Shown: piece after piece, positions 8,446 to 17,651 of the stretch
How positions within the stretch are numbered: position 1 is the first letter of the stretch
How the letters are laid out: every line of letters begins with the position of its first letter
Source of the DNA: an uncultured Agathobacter sp.
Lineage (GTDB): Bacteria; Bacillota; Clostridia; Lachnospirales; Lachnospiraceae
NCBI GenBank assembly: GCA_944381555.1
Contig: CALWLL010000002.1
Coordinates: 62,001 to 126,000, forward strand
Length of the DNA: 64,000 nucleotides
Reading direction: 5' to 3'
The notes under the pieces: generated by a model
Database searches by the model: none
Seen by the model: only the letters and a program-made list of their open reading frames with translations
Told to the model about the DNA's origin: nothing
Made by a program: the position numbers and the translations under genes

Positions 8446-10254
8446 CTATTGTACCTTTTCTAAGTACCACAACTGGCAATCACCGCCCCAGTATGTCCAC
8501 TGCGCTATATTTCCACCATCAGCAGTACTCCAATTATACACATCAAGACAGGATTTTTCAGATGACACACCCGTCAGAATTGCGTATACACCATCTTTTA
8601 CTTCCACAAACTTAAACTTCTGATTGCTTCCTCCGTTAAATGCATACTGCAAAACATTTGCACCATCTGCGGTGCTTTTTCCTTCTACATCTACTACTTT
8701 GGTATAGTTGGAGGCGCCTGTGTAGATATAATAATATCCATCCCCCGCATCTGCTAACTGAAAACGCTGCGCGGTATTAGCCAGATATGACCACTGTTGG
8801 ATGTTTGCACCGTTGGCAGAAGAATTATTGGTTACATCCAGATATTTCCCACTATAATAACTCCGAATATAATAGATTCCTTCCAATGATGTACTTGCAG
8901 AGGTGTCTCCTGATGACGTTGTACTTGAATATCCTCTTATATCATTGAAAACATACAAAGACTTCATTGCTTTTCCATTCTGGTCAAAGAGTGTCATGTT
9001 GTCCCATGAACAGCCCTGATCTGTTGTTGAATAAAACTGCACTGAGCTATTGTATAAGAGTTCATAATTTCCTGATGAGGAGGATGCCCAGCCTGAGCCG
9101 CAGCTGCCCCATGTTGAACTGTCTGTTGCAATCCACGCAGGCTCCCAATAAAATGCGCCAAGTCCATACCCCCATTTTGAAGCGTTTACCTGCGCAACCG
9201 CAGCAAATACATCACGCAGAGCCTGTGCCTGACCATCTATTGTTACTGCATAGTTGTAAGACACCATTGCATCCGCACTGCCCACATTATTTCCAGTAGA
9301 ATCTGCATTATCAAATGTATATGGATAACCGGTTTCCGCAACTAACACCTTCTTGTTATAGGTTTCTGCAATATAAGTAAGGTTTTCTGCCAAATCACTT
9401 GTTGAGCCATGCCACATCGGGTAGAAAGAAGTCGCAAATACATCATAATCCACCCCCATATTAGCTAAGCACTCTGCATACCATGTTCCATGTTCCAGAA
9501 AATCCGTAAAATGAAGAACTTTTAAAATATCCCTGCCATAAGAACCATTGATGTCGTCTACTGCATAACAGCCCTGCTGCATCAGCTCTGCAACACCGGA
9601 AGAAAGGTCCCAGTTTCCATCATACAGACCGCCGATGCCACACATTGAACCATTTGTCTCATTTCCAATTTGAACCATTCCTACATTAACGCCATAGTCT
9701 AACAGCTCCTGAAGACTTTGATATGTAAAATTATAAACAGCATCTTTCTTATATGAAAGACTATAGTCTTTCCATGCCTTTGGTGCAAACTGCTTTCCCG
9801 GGTCTGCCCAGAAATCAGAGTAATGGAAGTCTATAAATACCTTCATTCCTGCATCTGTTGCTCTCTTGCCAAGCACTTTGGCATTATATAAGTCACAGTT
9901 TCCCGCACCATATCCCTTATATGGTGAAGAAGCATCATACGGATTGTTCCAAATCCGGATTCTAACATAGTTTACACCTGCCCCTGCTAAAATATCAAAG
10001 ATGTCACCTGACGTTCCATCCAAATAATAGTAAGAAACTCCTGCCTTTTCTAATGCTATAACTGTTGAGATATCTACTCCTCTTGCAAAATCACTTGGCA
10101 TATTTGATACCTGTGATACTCCTGAAACTGATGTAGCCGCTTTCACTACATCTGCCTGCGTTGGCATTTCCGCTACTGCCGAACACAAGGAAACTGCTGT
10201 TGCAATGGTCATCATACCGGCAATCAGCCTCTTCATCATTTTACCTTTCATCAT
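8446..10254 (-). CDS. Secreted arabinogalactan endo-1,4-beta-galactanase (GH53) with ricin-type lectin domain
   Basis: This enzyme cuts beta-1,4-galactan side chains of pectin outside the cell. A signal peptide covers about residues 1-35. The GH53 barrel (about 55-400) has the acid/base Glu199 in VGMVQIGNETNGS and the nucleophile Glu307 in VLVAETGYP, with FRGVDIS-like ARGVDIS and DFHYSDFWADP. Residues 455-602 form a CBM13/ricin beta-trefoil with QxW-type repeats (NIQQWSY, VLQYAFN, NIAQWTYW), probably binding galactose-containing polymer. Its own strong promoter and a palindromic operator precede it, so induction by sugar is likely. It is the only clearly exported carbohydrate-active enzyme in the window. 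Confidence 0.93.
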   Translation of the reverse strand: MMKGKMMKRLIAGMMTIATAVSLCSAVAEMPTQADVVKAATSVSGVSQVSNMPSDFARGVDISTVIALEKAGVSYYYLDGTSGDIFDILAGAGVNYVRIRIWNNPYDASSPYKGYGAGNCDLYNAKVLGKRATDAGMKVFIDFHYSDFWADPGKQFAPKAWKDYSLSYKKDAVYNFTYQSLQELLDYGVNVGMVQIGNETNGSMCGIGGLYDGNWDLSSGVAELMQQGCYAVDDINGSYGRDILKVLHFTDFLEHGTWYAECLANMGVDYDVFATSFYPMWHGSTSDLAENLTYIAETYNKKVLVAETGYPYTFDNADSTGNNVGSADAMVSYNYAVTIDGQAQALRDVFAAVAQVNASKWGYGLGAFYWEPAWIATDSSTWGSCGSGWASSSSGNYELLYNSSVQFYSTTDQGCSWDNMTLFDQNGKAMKSLYVFNDIRGYSSTTSSGDTSASTSLEGIYYIRSYYSGKYLDVTNNSSANGANIQQWSYLANTAQRFQLADAGDGYYYIYTGASNYTKVVDVEGKSTADGANVLQYAFNGGSNQKFKFVEVKDGVYAILTGVSSEKSCLDVYNWSTADGGNIAQWTYWGGDCQLWYLEKVQ

Positions 10255-10285
10255 ATTCCCTCTCCTTTAATTTGTGATATCCTCT

Positions 10286-10345
10286 CTTGCGCAAGCGGTT
10301 ATCTTAGTGTAAATTGAGTATATCAATAGAAAAAAATGAAGTCAA
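10286..10345 (-). promoter_or_regulatory. Promoter and candidate operator of the galactanase gene
   Basis: TTGACT (10340-10345) and TATACT (10317-10322) are 17 bp apart. About 22 bp past the -10 box lies the perfect palindrome CTTGCGCAAG (10286-10295), within the flanking ACCGCTTGCGCAAGAG. A central CG dyad just downstream of the start site is typical of a LacI-family roadblock operator. The binding protein is not encoded nearby, so the regulator is inferred. Confidence 0.7.
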
Positions 10346-10400
10346 TGTGTCGAATTTTATATAAAATTTCAGTCTTTTTCAGTCAACTTTACTATTTTTT

Positions 10401-10453
10401 CAAAAAAATATCCCCTTTTTGCGCAATTTCAAGCCTTATTGCGCAAAAGGGGG
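10401..10453 (-). terminator. Intrinsic terminator after the response regulator gene
   Basis: The minus strand carries CCCCTTTTGCGCAAT, a 10-nt loop, then ATTGCGCAAAAAGGGG and ATATTTTTTT. The long GC-plus-AT stem and the U-tract make this a strong terminator, 47 bp past the regulator stop codon. Confidence 0.88.
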
Positions 10454-10499
10454 TTTAATATTCTTGTGCAAAATCACAACAGGAAGGTCTGATACATTC

Positions 10500-11180
10500 T
10501 CATATTCTCTCAAAACGGTAGCCTACACCCCAGACAGTTTTAATGCATTCTCCCTTTTCTCCCATCTTTGCTCTGAGCTTCTTTACATGTGTGTCAATGG
10601 TCCTTGCGTCGCCGAAGTAATCATAGTTCCATACTCCGTCTAAAATTTTATCTCTGGATAATGCGATTCCTTCGTTCTCCATGAAATAATCCAGCAGTTC
10701 AAATTCTTTATAACTTAGATCGATTTTCTTACCGTCGATAGACACGGTATGCGAGGTTTTGTCTACAACGATCCCGCATACGCTCCGAACCTGGGCTCCA
10801 TCACCAATCTTATTCGCACGGCGAAGGATTGCTTCTACCCTTGCAACAAGGATTTTTGGTGAGAACGGCTTGGATATATATTCATCCACTCCCAATTCAA
10901 AACCCAGTAGTTCATCCCGTTCATCGGCTTTCGCGGTAAGCATAATGATTGGGAGTTTTGAGTTCTGACGAACTTCACGGACTACGTCCCAGCCATTCAT
11001 TCGCGGCATCATAACATCAAGAATCATCAGGGCAATATTTTTTTCAGCATAGAAAACATCCAGCGCCTCTTCCCCGTCTCCGGCTTCTAACACTTCATAA
11101 TTCTGACGTACCAGAAAGTCCCGCACAAGTTTTCGCATACGCATTTCATCATCCACAACTAAAATTTTAAGCTTTTCCAT
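10500..11180 (-). CDS. OmpR/PhoB-family response regulator
   Basis: The receiver domain has the acidic pair DDE near residue 10, the phospho-acceptor Asp55 in LMILDVMMPRMNG and the Lys in YISKPFSP. The C-terminal winged helix ends with RTIDTHVKKLRAKMGEKGECIKTVWGVGYRF, the usual DNA-recognition and wing sequence. ATG 11180 is preferred; a GTG one codon upstream is also possible with AGAGGAC upstream. No kinase is adjacent. The orphan kinase gene ending at 5798 is the only candidate partner in the window, and the galactanase and mntP genes lie between them on the same strand. Confidence 0.93.
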   Translation of the reverse strand: MEKLKILVVDDEMRMRKLVRDFLVRQNYEVLEAGDGEEALDVFYAEKNIALMILDVMMPRMNGWDVVREVRQNSKLPIIMLTAKADERDELLGFELGVDEYISKPFSPKILVARVEAILRRANKIGDGAQVRSVCGIVVDKTSHTVSIDGKKIDLSYKEFELLDYFMENEGIALSRDKILDGVWNYDYFGDARTIDTHVKKLRAKMGEKGECIKTVWGVGYRFERI

Positions 11181-11251
11181 CACAGTGTCCTCTCTTCTCC
11201 TGCTATACTAAAAACCAATGCTACTATGAACTTATGAAAAAAGTGTGAACA

Positions 11252-11812
11252 TTATCCTGCTTCTTTAGTATCATTCAATTCCGCCTCTCGTTCTGATAAA
11301 TCATCTTCCCAATTCTTTAATCGTTCCTCTTCTTCCTGCAATTCCTTTTCCCACTGTTCAAACTGGTTAATGATTTCCTCCCGGTAATTGAGAATGTTTA
11401 CATTATCATAACTAATCTTTTCAATCGCAAACATACCGATTACGGAGATTCCAAAAACGATGGAAAAAAACAGCGCAACATGAAAAGCATGTTTATAATT
11501 CCTATCCTTCTTCTTGTACGTCTTTTCCGGCACATTTGCAGCCTTAAAAAATACAGATGTATCCAATGGAGGAATATCTTCCTTATTCACACCCTCCGAT
11601 GCCATAAGAATACTCTGCAATTCCATGAGAAAACGAAGCCCCACCGGTGTTGTGAACAAATTCTGCTGTAGCAATGTCTTGTACAGTTTCATGACTACCT
11701 CCGGATTATTCAGGCTTGCTTTTTCTTTTATAAAGCGTACCCCCTCTTCTTCCTTCTTCGCCTGAGTAGCTGTTTCTTCATCTTCAAATAAAAAACCACC
11801 TACGTTTATCAT
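11252..11812 (-). CDS. Conserved hypothetical membrane protein with C-terminal coiled coil
   Basis: I do not recognise a function. The start MINVGGFLFEDEE is chosen because AGGAG precedes it closely; the frame extends 28 codons upstream without a site. Residues 1-100 are helical and charged (RFIKEKASLNNPEVVMKLYKTLL). One transmembrane segment follows at about 130-150 (ALFFSIVFGISVIGMFAI), then a C-terminal coiled coil rich in Glu and Trp (FEQWEKELQEEEERLKNWEDDL). The acidic helix is predicted to lie outside or inside depending on topology, which I cannot fix. It sits between fbp and the response regulator on the same strand. Confidence 0.7.
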   Translation of the reverse strand: MINVGGFLFEDEETATQAKKEEEGVRFIKEKASLNNPEVVMKLYKTLLQQNLFTTPVGLRFLMELQSILMASEGVNKEDIPPLDTSVFFKAANVPEKTYKKKDRNYKHAFHVALFFSIVFGISVIGMFAIEKISYDNVNILNYREEIINQFEQWEKELQEEEERLKNWEDDLSEREAELNDTKEAG

Positions 11813-11932
11813 CTTACTCCTCATTTCTGAGCGGCTTGTCGCGAAGACGGCGGAAAGAATCCGCTTCGGCGGTTTCCCGTCTGCCATCCGGGCCATTTGT
11901 TTCGCTCAAAAACAAACAGCCATGTTACCGCT

Positions 11933-13915
11933 TTAGTGTAAATTATTTCTCTGACGCAAATTATCCCGTTCTGCCAGTTCACCCGACTGATACAGATGGA
12001 TCAATTCTTTTAACTCATCGATACGAATGTGCATCTTCTTACCAACATCTGTGTCTCCTACCAGAACACGTCTGTCCATATATTCTACCGCATCCTGCTT
12101 AGATACGATATCCATTTCCTTGCGGACAGCCTCTTCCGAAGATACAAACGGCTCATGGGCAGAGAGTGTAAGCCCGTATGAATTAAATGTCAGGGTGTAA
12201 CCGGCGATACCTGTCTTGCTCTGGTAAGTTTTAGAAAATCCGCCGTCAATGACAATCACCTTACCATTGCTCTTAACCGGATTTTCTCCTGAAATTCTTC
12301 GAACCGGCACATGACCATTGATAATGTGTACCCTGTCTCCTTCCAGCCCGAATTCCTTTAGAATCTTATCTGCGATTTCAGGTTTGTCAATCAGCTTATA
12401 ATACGCATTCTTACTCTCATGATGCATTTCTTTCTCTTCTAAAAAATAGCGCTCAAATGTTGCCATTTTATGTCGTCCGTAAATCGGTGAATTTGGAGCC
12501 GTCCAGATATACCAGATGAGGTCCATGCCTTTTTCCTTTTCCTCCTTGTCTTTTGAGAAAAATGCCTTACGGACATAAGACTCCAGCACATCATATAATG
12601 CCTTTCCGCTGTATTCCCTGCCATAGATATTTACCTTTGTAAACTCTCCGTCGGCATTCATCGGAACGCAGCCGTGATACAGCAGATTTCCATTGTATAT
12701 CTTATACATACTGCCTTTTTTCAGAAGAAATTTTGCATGCTTCTGCAATTTTTCACAATGGAGGAAAGAGGATTGCAGACGCTGCATAACCTCCATCTCA
12801 TCCTCCGTCAGTTCATATGGATTCTGAGGGTCTACCGTCGGCAGATTCATATCCATCATCCTGTATTCCACACCATCGATTTCAACAGTTCCCTTTTCAT
12901 AGTTAATCTTATGGAGGCGGCAGTGATTTTCCATGCCATACTCCGGCCACTTATGGATTAACTGGCCTTCTAACTTAAAACGGATAATCGCAATGGCTTT
13001 ATGCATTTTACGAACCATTTCATTTTCAATCCTAGTGGTATTGCTGTTGTTATCTTTTTGGATAAAGCGTTCACATGGGTCGTTTTCATATATTTTCATT
13101 GCAAGCGTCGCAAGCGGAAGCATATTGATGCCATAGCCTTCCTCTAAAAGGTCCAGATTTCCATAACGGATACTTGAGCGGATAACCGCCGCAATACATG
13201 CAAGATGACCGGTTGCAGCCCCCATCCACACAATGTCATGGTTTCCCCACTGAATGTCTACGGAATGGTATTCGCATAATTCGTCCATAATCATATGCGG
13301 CGATGGCCCTCTGTCGTAAATGTCCCCCAAAATATGCAGATGGTCAATAACCAATCTCTGAATCAATTCGGATAAGGCAACAATAAAGCTTTCTGTCTGT
13401 TCCAATTCTACAATGGTATTGACAATTGCTTCATAATAAGCTTCTTTATTGAGGACTTCCTGCTTCTCCGTAATCAGTTCCTCTATCACATATGCATAAT
13501 CCTGTGGCAGGGCTTTACGAACCTTAGAACGGCTGTACTTGGAAGAGACAATTTTGCACACTTCAATCAAGCGGTACAAAGTGGTCTTATACCAGCTTTC
13601 CATATCGCTTTCCTGCTTTTTTACCAATGCCATTTTCTCTCTTGGATAGTAAATCAGGGTTGCAAGAGACGTCTTATCTGCCGTGCCTAAAGTATGTCCG
13701 AATACGTCGTCGATTTTTTTGCGCACTGCTCCGGAACCGTTGCGAAGCACATGGGAAAACGCATCATACTCCCCATGAATATCCGAAAGAAAATGCTCTG
13801 TCCCTTTTGGCAAGTGTAAAATAGACTGTAAATTGATAATCTCAGAAGATGCAGAACTGATTGTTGGATATAATTCTGCTAAATGCTCATAATAATGAAT
13901 GTTTTCCTGTTTCAA
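11933..13915 (-). CDS. fbp: Fructose-1,6-bisphosphatase, class III
   Basis: This Firmicutes-type enzyme dephosphorylates fructose 1,6-bisphosphate in gluconeogenesis. It belongs to the calcineurin-like metallophosphatases and is about 660 residues long, as is usual for the class. The metal motifs are clear: FLSDIHGEYDAF, ILGDIYDRGPSP, WGNHDIVWMG and, near the C-terminus, HIINGHVPV with VIDGGFSK. No good ATG exists at the N-terminus. TTG at 13915 is preferred because TGGGGGT lies about 6 nt upstream; a second TTG at 13930 would add five residues. Gluconeogenesis fits growth on uronic acids, which enter at pyruvate and glyceraldehyde 3-phosphate. Confidence 0.95.
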   Translation of the reverse strand: MKQENIHYYEHLAELYPTISSASSEIINLQSILHLPKGTEHFLSDIHGEYDAFSHVLRNGSGAVRKKIDDVFGHTLGTADKTSLATLIYYPREKMALVKKQESDMESWYKTTLYRLIEVCKIVSSKYSRSKVRKALPQDYAYVIEELITEKQEVLNKEAYYEAIVNTIVELEQTESFIVALSELIQRLVIDHLHILGDIYDRGPSPHMIMDELCEYHSVDIQWGNHDIVWMGAATGHLACIAAVIRSSIRYGNLDLLEEGYGINMLPLATLAMKIYENDPCERFIQKDNNSNTTRIENEMVRKMHKAIAIIRFKLEGQLIHKWPEYGMENHCRLHKINYEKGTVEIDGVEYRMMDMNLPTVDPQNPYELTEDEMEVMQRLQSSFLHCEKLQKHAKFLLKKGSMYKIYNGNLLYHGCVPMNADGEFTKVNIYGREYSGKALYDVLESYVRKAFFSKDKEEKEKGMDLIWYIWTAPNSPIYGRHKMATFERYFLEEKEMHHESKNAYYKLIDKPEIADKILKEFGLEGDRVHIINGHVPVRRISGENPVKSNGKVIVIDGGFSKTYQSKTGIAGYTLTFNSYGLTLSAHEPFVSSEEAVRKEMDIVSKQDAVEYMDRRVLVGDTDVGKKMHIRIDELKELIHLYQSGELAERDNLRQRNNLH

Positions 13916-14086
13916 GATATACCCCCACAAAATAAATTCTCTTTACACTACTGTACTCAAAAAAAAGAGAAAAATCAAGCCTGTACACCCTTTCGTACAA
14001 ACAAATTACAGATACTCCGGGATTATTGACATTATTTTTGAAAATTCCCGTTGATTTGTAAAAAACTATAAAAAGGAGCCTGTTTT

Positions 14087-15343
14087 ATGAACGCAAACGA
14101 TTTACTTAATGAAGCTCTCTCGCTTCAGGACAAACTTATTGAAATCCGCCGTTATCTCCATAGTCATCCATCTCTGGGATTTGATATGCAGGAAACTTAC
14201 CGGTATGTGCATGACCAGCTTACTCAGATGGGCTATGAGCCTCATGCTTATGGCAAGGCCGGACTGATTGCTTCTGCCGGTCACAAAAACGCTGGCAAGG
14301 GCACTCCTTCCGGTAAAACTATCCTGCTTCGTGCCGACATGGACGCACTGCCTATCCGGGAAGAGGCAGAGGTTGATTTTAAATCTACCAATGGCAATAT
14401 GCATGCCTGCGGGCATGATATGCATACTACGATGCTTCTTGGCGCTGCACAGCTTTTAAAAAACCATGAGGATGAATTAAACGGACAGGTGATTCTATGT
14501 TTTCAGCCTGCGGAAGAAACCCTTGAGGGTGCAAAAGATATGATCGATGCAGGCATACTGCGTGATACCTCACCTGACGCAGCCATTATGATTCATATCG
14601 CATCCGGAATGCCCTTTGAAACGGGAACCATTGTCGTATGTGACGGCGGCGTCAGCGCGCCTGCCGCTGACTATTTTGAAATTGCAATTCAGGGAAAAGG
14701 CTGTCATGGTGCAATGCCGCAGCTTGGAATTGACCCGATTACTGCCTCCGCCCATATCGTTACCGCTCTTCAGGAGATTCACGCCCGCGAACTGGCAATG
14801 TCCGATGATGCAGCCCTGACTATCGGAAAATTTCAGGCGGGGAATGCCCCGAACGTCATTCCCGATGCGGCGGTCATCAGCGGTACTACCCGTGCCTATG
14901 ACGAGGACATTCGTAACTTTATCAAAAAACGTATGGAAGATATCATTTCCAACACTGCTGCCGCCTTTCGCGCTAAAGCGACGCTGACATTTACAAGCGG
15001 CTGCCCAACACTTATCAATGATGAAGGACTGTCAAAAGATATAACCCGTTATCTGAAAGAATTGTTAGGACCCAAAAAGGCTTTTACCAAAGCAGAGCTT
15101 GCCGCATTATCCGGCAACGCAAACGCATCTAAAGCCACAGGCTCGGAGGACTTTGCATACTTCAGCCACGAAGTACCTTCCCTTATGCTTGCCATTGCCG
15201 TCGGGAAACCGGAAGACGGATATATCTATCCACTCCACCATCCAAAAGCAATTTTTGATGAAGCCGCACTAAGCATTGGCAGCGCGGTTCATGCATATAA
15301 TGCAATCCGCTGGTTAAAAGAACACGAATCTACTCTAACATGA
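14087..15343 (+). CDS. M20 family amidohydrolase (hippurate/N-acyl-amino-acid hydrolase type)
   Basis: This dinuclear zinc enzyme removes N-acyl groups from amino acids or related substrates. Metal and catalytic motifs are all present: RADMDALPI, MHACGHDMHTTMLLGAA, QPAEE, and the terminal PLHHPKAIFDE. A dimerisation lid domain (DYFEIAIQGKGCHGAMPQLGIDPI) lies in the middle. AAGGAG precedes the ATG by 8 nt. The exact substrate is unknown. Its 3-prime end overlaps the convergent cysteine desulfidase gene by 14 bp. Confidence 0.92.
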   Translation: MNANDLLNEALSLQDKLIEIRRYLHSHPSLGFDMQETYRYVHDQLTQMGYEPHAYGKAGLIASAGHKNAGKGTPSGKTILLRADMDALPIREEAEVDFKSTNGNMHACGHDMHTTMLLGAAQLLKNHEDELNGQVILCFQPAEETLEGAKDMIDAGILRDTSPDAAIMIHIASGMPFETGTIVVCDGGVSAPAADYFEIAIQGKGCHGAMPQLGIDPITASAHIVTALQEIHARELAMSDDAALTIGKFQAGNAPNVIPDAAVISGTTRAYDEDIRNFIKKRMEDIISNTAAAFRAKATLTFTSGCPTLINDEGLSKDITRYLKELLGPKKAFTKAELAALSGNANASKATGSEDFAYFSHEVPSLMLAIAVGKPEDGYIYPLHHPKAIFDEAALSIGSAVHAYNAIRWLKEHESTLT

Positions 15344-16604
15344 TGCGGATAATCTCCTTATCCGTTCCACTCATTCCATTCTGCGCAAGTCTGCCAATAT
15401 TTGCTATGGTATTCTCTACTCCTTTGGATACAATGCCGTCTCCGCCATAGAACTGGTGGCCATTTTGGTACATCTCATATCCTAAAATACCGCTTTCTAC
15501 AGCCATAGCAATCTTGGCTGCGCAGGAGGATTTCGCACCGTCACAGATTGTTCCTGATAAAATTGCCAGCGCATTCACGATCGTATGGGCAATTTCCTTA
15601 AATTTGCCTCCGCTTAAATATGCGATGCCGGCGCCGCAGCCGCAGCCTGCGCTGATTGCGCCGCAATAGGCAGATAAACAGCCGATGCCTGTTTTTAAGT
15701 GTATGGTAATAAGGTCTGATACAAGCAGTGCGCGAAGCATTTCGTCATGACTTTTTCCAAGCTCTTTCGCATAAATAACAACCGGAATGGAAGCAGTCAT
15801 TCCCTGATTTCCACTGCCGGAGATGATACATACCGGAAGTTCACAGCCATTCATTCTGGCATCAGAGCCCGCCGCTGCAAATGCACGGGCTTTCTCCGAA
15901 AGACTGCACTGCCCATCCTTATATATGATTTTTCCGATACATGCACCGTATTCATTTCGGATGCCCTCCTCTGCAATCGCCATATTACACGCTATCTGAC
16001 GCTCTAAAAGTTCTCTTACATCCTCCAGTTCTGCCTCATCCGCAAACGCCACAATATTTTCCACCGTAAGAAGGGTACGGTCTGTTTTGATTCCACCATC
16101 CGCCTCTTCTTCCTCCTTGCGAAGAAGTATCTGGCCATTTTTCTCCACATATACCAGATTGGTATGGCGGTCAAGAAGACGCACCCGGACCTCTTCCGTC
16201 TCATTTTTCATTACAAGGATAATTTCAAAAATATGGGTAGTATCTAATTCTTTCACTTCTACCGGACAGTTTTCAAGCATTGTGCGCATTTTCGGAATAT
16301 CCTCTTTATGCAAAGCAGAAAGCACCTCTAATATCAGCTCTGGCTTATTTGCCACAGTTCCGGCAATCACTGCCGCAGGAATCCCATGCATTCCACCAGT
16401 TGCCGGAACAACTACGCTCTTTGTGTTTTTAATGATATTTCCGCTTAATTGAATGCTAATCGAAGCCGGTTCCTTCTCCATATAGCTTCGTGCTACCGAA
16501 GCACTATATGCAATGGCAATCGGTTCTGTACATCCCATCGCCGGACGCAGCTCCTCCTTTAAAATGTCACAATATGCCTGATACGTTTCTTTCGTAAGAC
16601 TCAT
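15330..16604 (-). CDS. cyuA: L-cysteine desulfidase family protein (UPF0597, YhaM/CyuA-like)
   Basis: Members of this family break L-cysteine into pyruvate, ammonia and sulfide using an iron-sulfur cluster related to serine dehydratase. The 424-residue length fits. Cysteines likely to bind the cluster include Cys in PAMGCTEPIA near residue 25 and the group GCLSAYCGAISAGCGCGAG near 310-330. GSGNQGMTASIP is the other family block. Its 3-prime end overlaps the M20 amidohydrolase gene, and no transporter adjoins it. A role in cysteine detoxification or catabolism is inferred from family knowledge. Confidence 0.88.
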   Translation of the reverse strand: MSLTKETYQAYCDILKEELRPAMGCTEPIAIAYSASVARSYMEKEPASISIQLSGNIIKNTKSVVVPATGGMHGIPAAVIAGTVANKPELILEVLSALHKEDIPKMRTMLENCPVEVKELDTTHIFEIILVMKNETEEVRVRLLDRHTNLVYVEKNGQILLRKEEEEADGGIKTDRTLLTVENIVAFADEAELEDVRELLERQIACNMAIAEEGIRNEYGACIGKIIYKDGQCSLSEKARAFAAAGSDARMNGCELPVCIISGSGNQGMTASIPVVIYAKELGKSHDEMLRALLVSDLITIHLKTGIGCLSAYCGAISAGCGCGAGIAYLSGGKFKEIAHTIVNALAILSGTICDGAKSSCAAKIAMAVESGILGYEMYQNGHQFYGGDGIVSKGVENTIANIGRLAQNGMSGTDKEIIRIMLE

Positions 16605-16741
16605 AATATTTTTCTCCGTATACTTGTATTTTCTTTGCTAAGTATATCACAGATTAAAAAAAAAGCACCCTATTTGCAAAAAATTAAACATTTTTTGAAA
16701 TCAGCCGATATAGTATCAAAGAAATAAAAATGGCTTACCAG

Positions 16742-16818
16742 GGATGGCATCTATAGAGAAATGGAATTTTCTTGCAGAATGCCATCCTTTTTTGGTTCCA
16801 CGAAGGGAAAGTGGAACC
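16742..16818 (+). promoter_or_regulatory. Two tandem stem-loops, the first terminator-like, before the decayed gene
   Basis: GGATGGCAT (16742-16750) pairs with ATGCCATCC (16779-16787), followed by TTTTTT. Directly after it, GGTTCCAC (16794-16801) pairs with GTGGAACC (16811-16818). On the plus strand this is terminator plus hairpin in the leader of the gene at 16854, so it may be a remnant attenuator or RNA switch. I see no known riboswitch motif in it. Confidence 0.55.
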
Positions 16819-16853
16819 TAAAATCGGTAATGTCCCACAGAAAGGAGGATATC

Positions 16854-17651
16854 TTGATTATTCAAAACAATATTTTTCAAACCGATGCCGGAGGGCAGTA
16901 TCCTTTTACACAATTTATCTGCTGTAAGAGCATCCTCTGCGAATGGAAAGCAGATGAAACCGGCGAGGCGGAAAAAAACTCTGCATCCCGGCAGGAAGCA
17001 GAGTCCTTTCTTGATGGTTTCCATACTTTTCGGCCTTTTTACACGGCGCGCCTTAAGGAACGTGGAAAAGAAATTCCAAAAATCCAAAAAGAAACCATTC
17101 ACTATTTACTTGATCTGCTCTTATGTAAACAGGAAAATTCTCGGGCAAAAACCTTGCACTGCTTTTATTACTCCAAGGAACGGGAAACCACCTGCTTTAC
17201 AACAACCGGAACCGTAATAACCGCAGACAAACGGGAGCACTCCTTTAACGTCCATCTTGAGATGTCCCAGGCATTTACATCTATGGCTTCCAAACAGATT
17301 GACTTTAAAGAGCCATGCCTCCTAGAGCCTTTGGTAATTCATCTGCATACCAATGTTGCAAACATTTCTGACCAGAAGTTCTTCTTTGACTTAGATACTG
17401 CCGGAGCAAAGGAAGAACTCCCCAGGCATAGTCCAGACAGCAGTCCTCTATCCCTGGACAAGAATCGTAATGGATTCCTCAACCACAGACGTAAGCAGTT
17501 TAGCACTAATGGCAGCAATGGCGTCTATGATTTGCTGTAGCATGACAATGATGGTAATGGCCGGATTGACCAGACGGATGCTGTCTTTTACCTGCTCCAC
17601 TTTAATTCTTTGGATGTGTATGATAACCCTTCTCTGGCTTGGTACGGATAA
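16854..17651 (+). pseudogene. Decayed EF-hand-like repeat protein gene with in-frame TAG
   Basis: A strong AAAGGAGG precedes a TTG start at 16854. The frame encodes an unremarkable N-terminal half, then FFDLDTAG, LDKNRNG and, after a TAG at 17538-17540, DNDGNGRIDQTDAVF in the same frame to TAA at 17649. I recall a Lachnospiraceae family with the pattern FDLDADG, LDKNGDG, ELFG, GFxELxxYDxDGNGWIDExDxxF. Here glycines and aspartates of that pattern are replaced, ELFG reads KQF, and the stop falls just before the last calcium-binding loop. The gene ends one base before the stop of the convergent YitT gene, so its C-terminus also looks clipped. A shortened but living gene remains possible. Confidence 0.65.

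Noticed and set aside
10419-10446. Two TTGCGCAA palindromes considered as operators
   Set aside because: They are the two arms of the response-regulator terminator hairpin. Only the third copy at 10286 stands alone.
11814-11935. Hairpin-rich stretch after fbp as a terminator or small RNA
   Set aside because: Partial stems such as GGCGGAAAG with CCGCTT and GGCTGTTTGTTT with AAACAAATGGCC exist, but no stem is followed by a U-tract and no known RNA pattern is visible.
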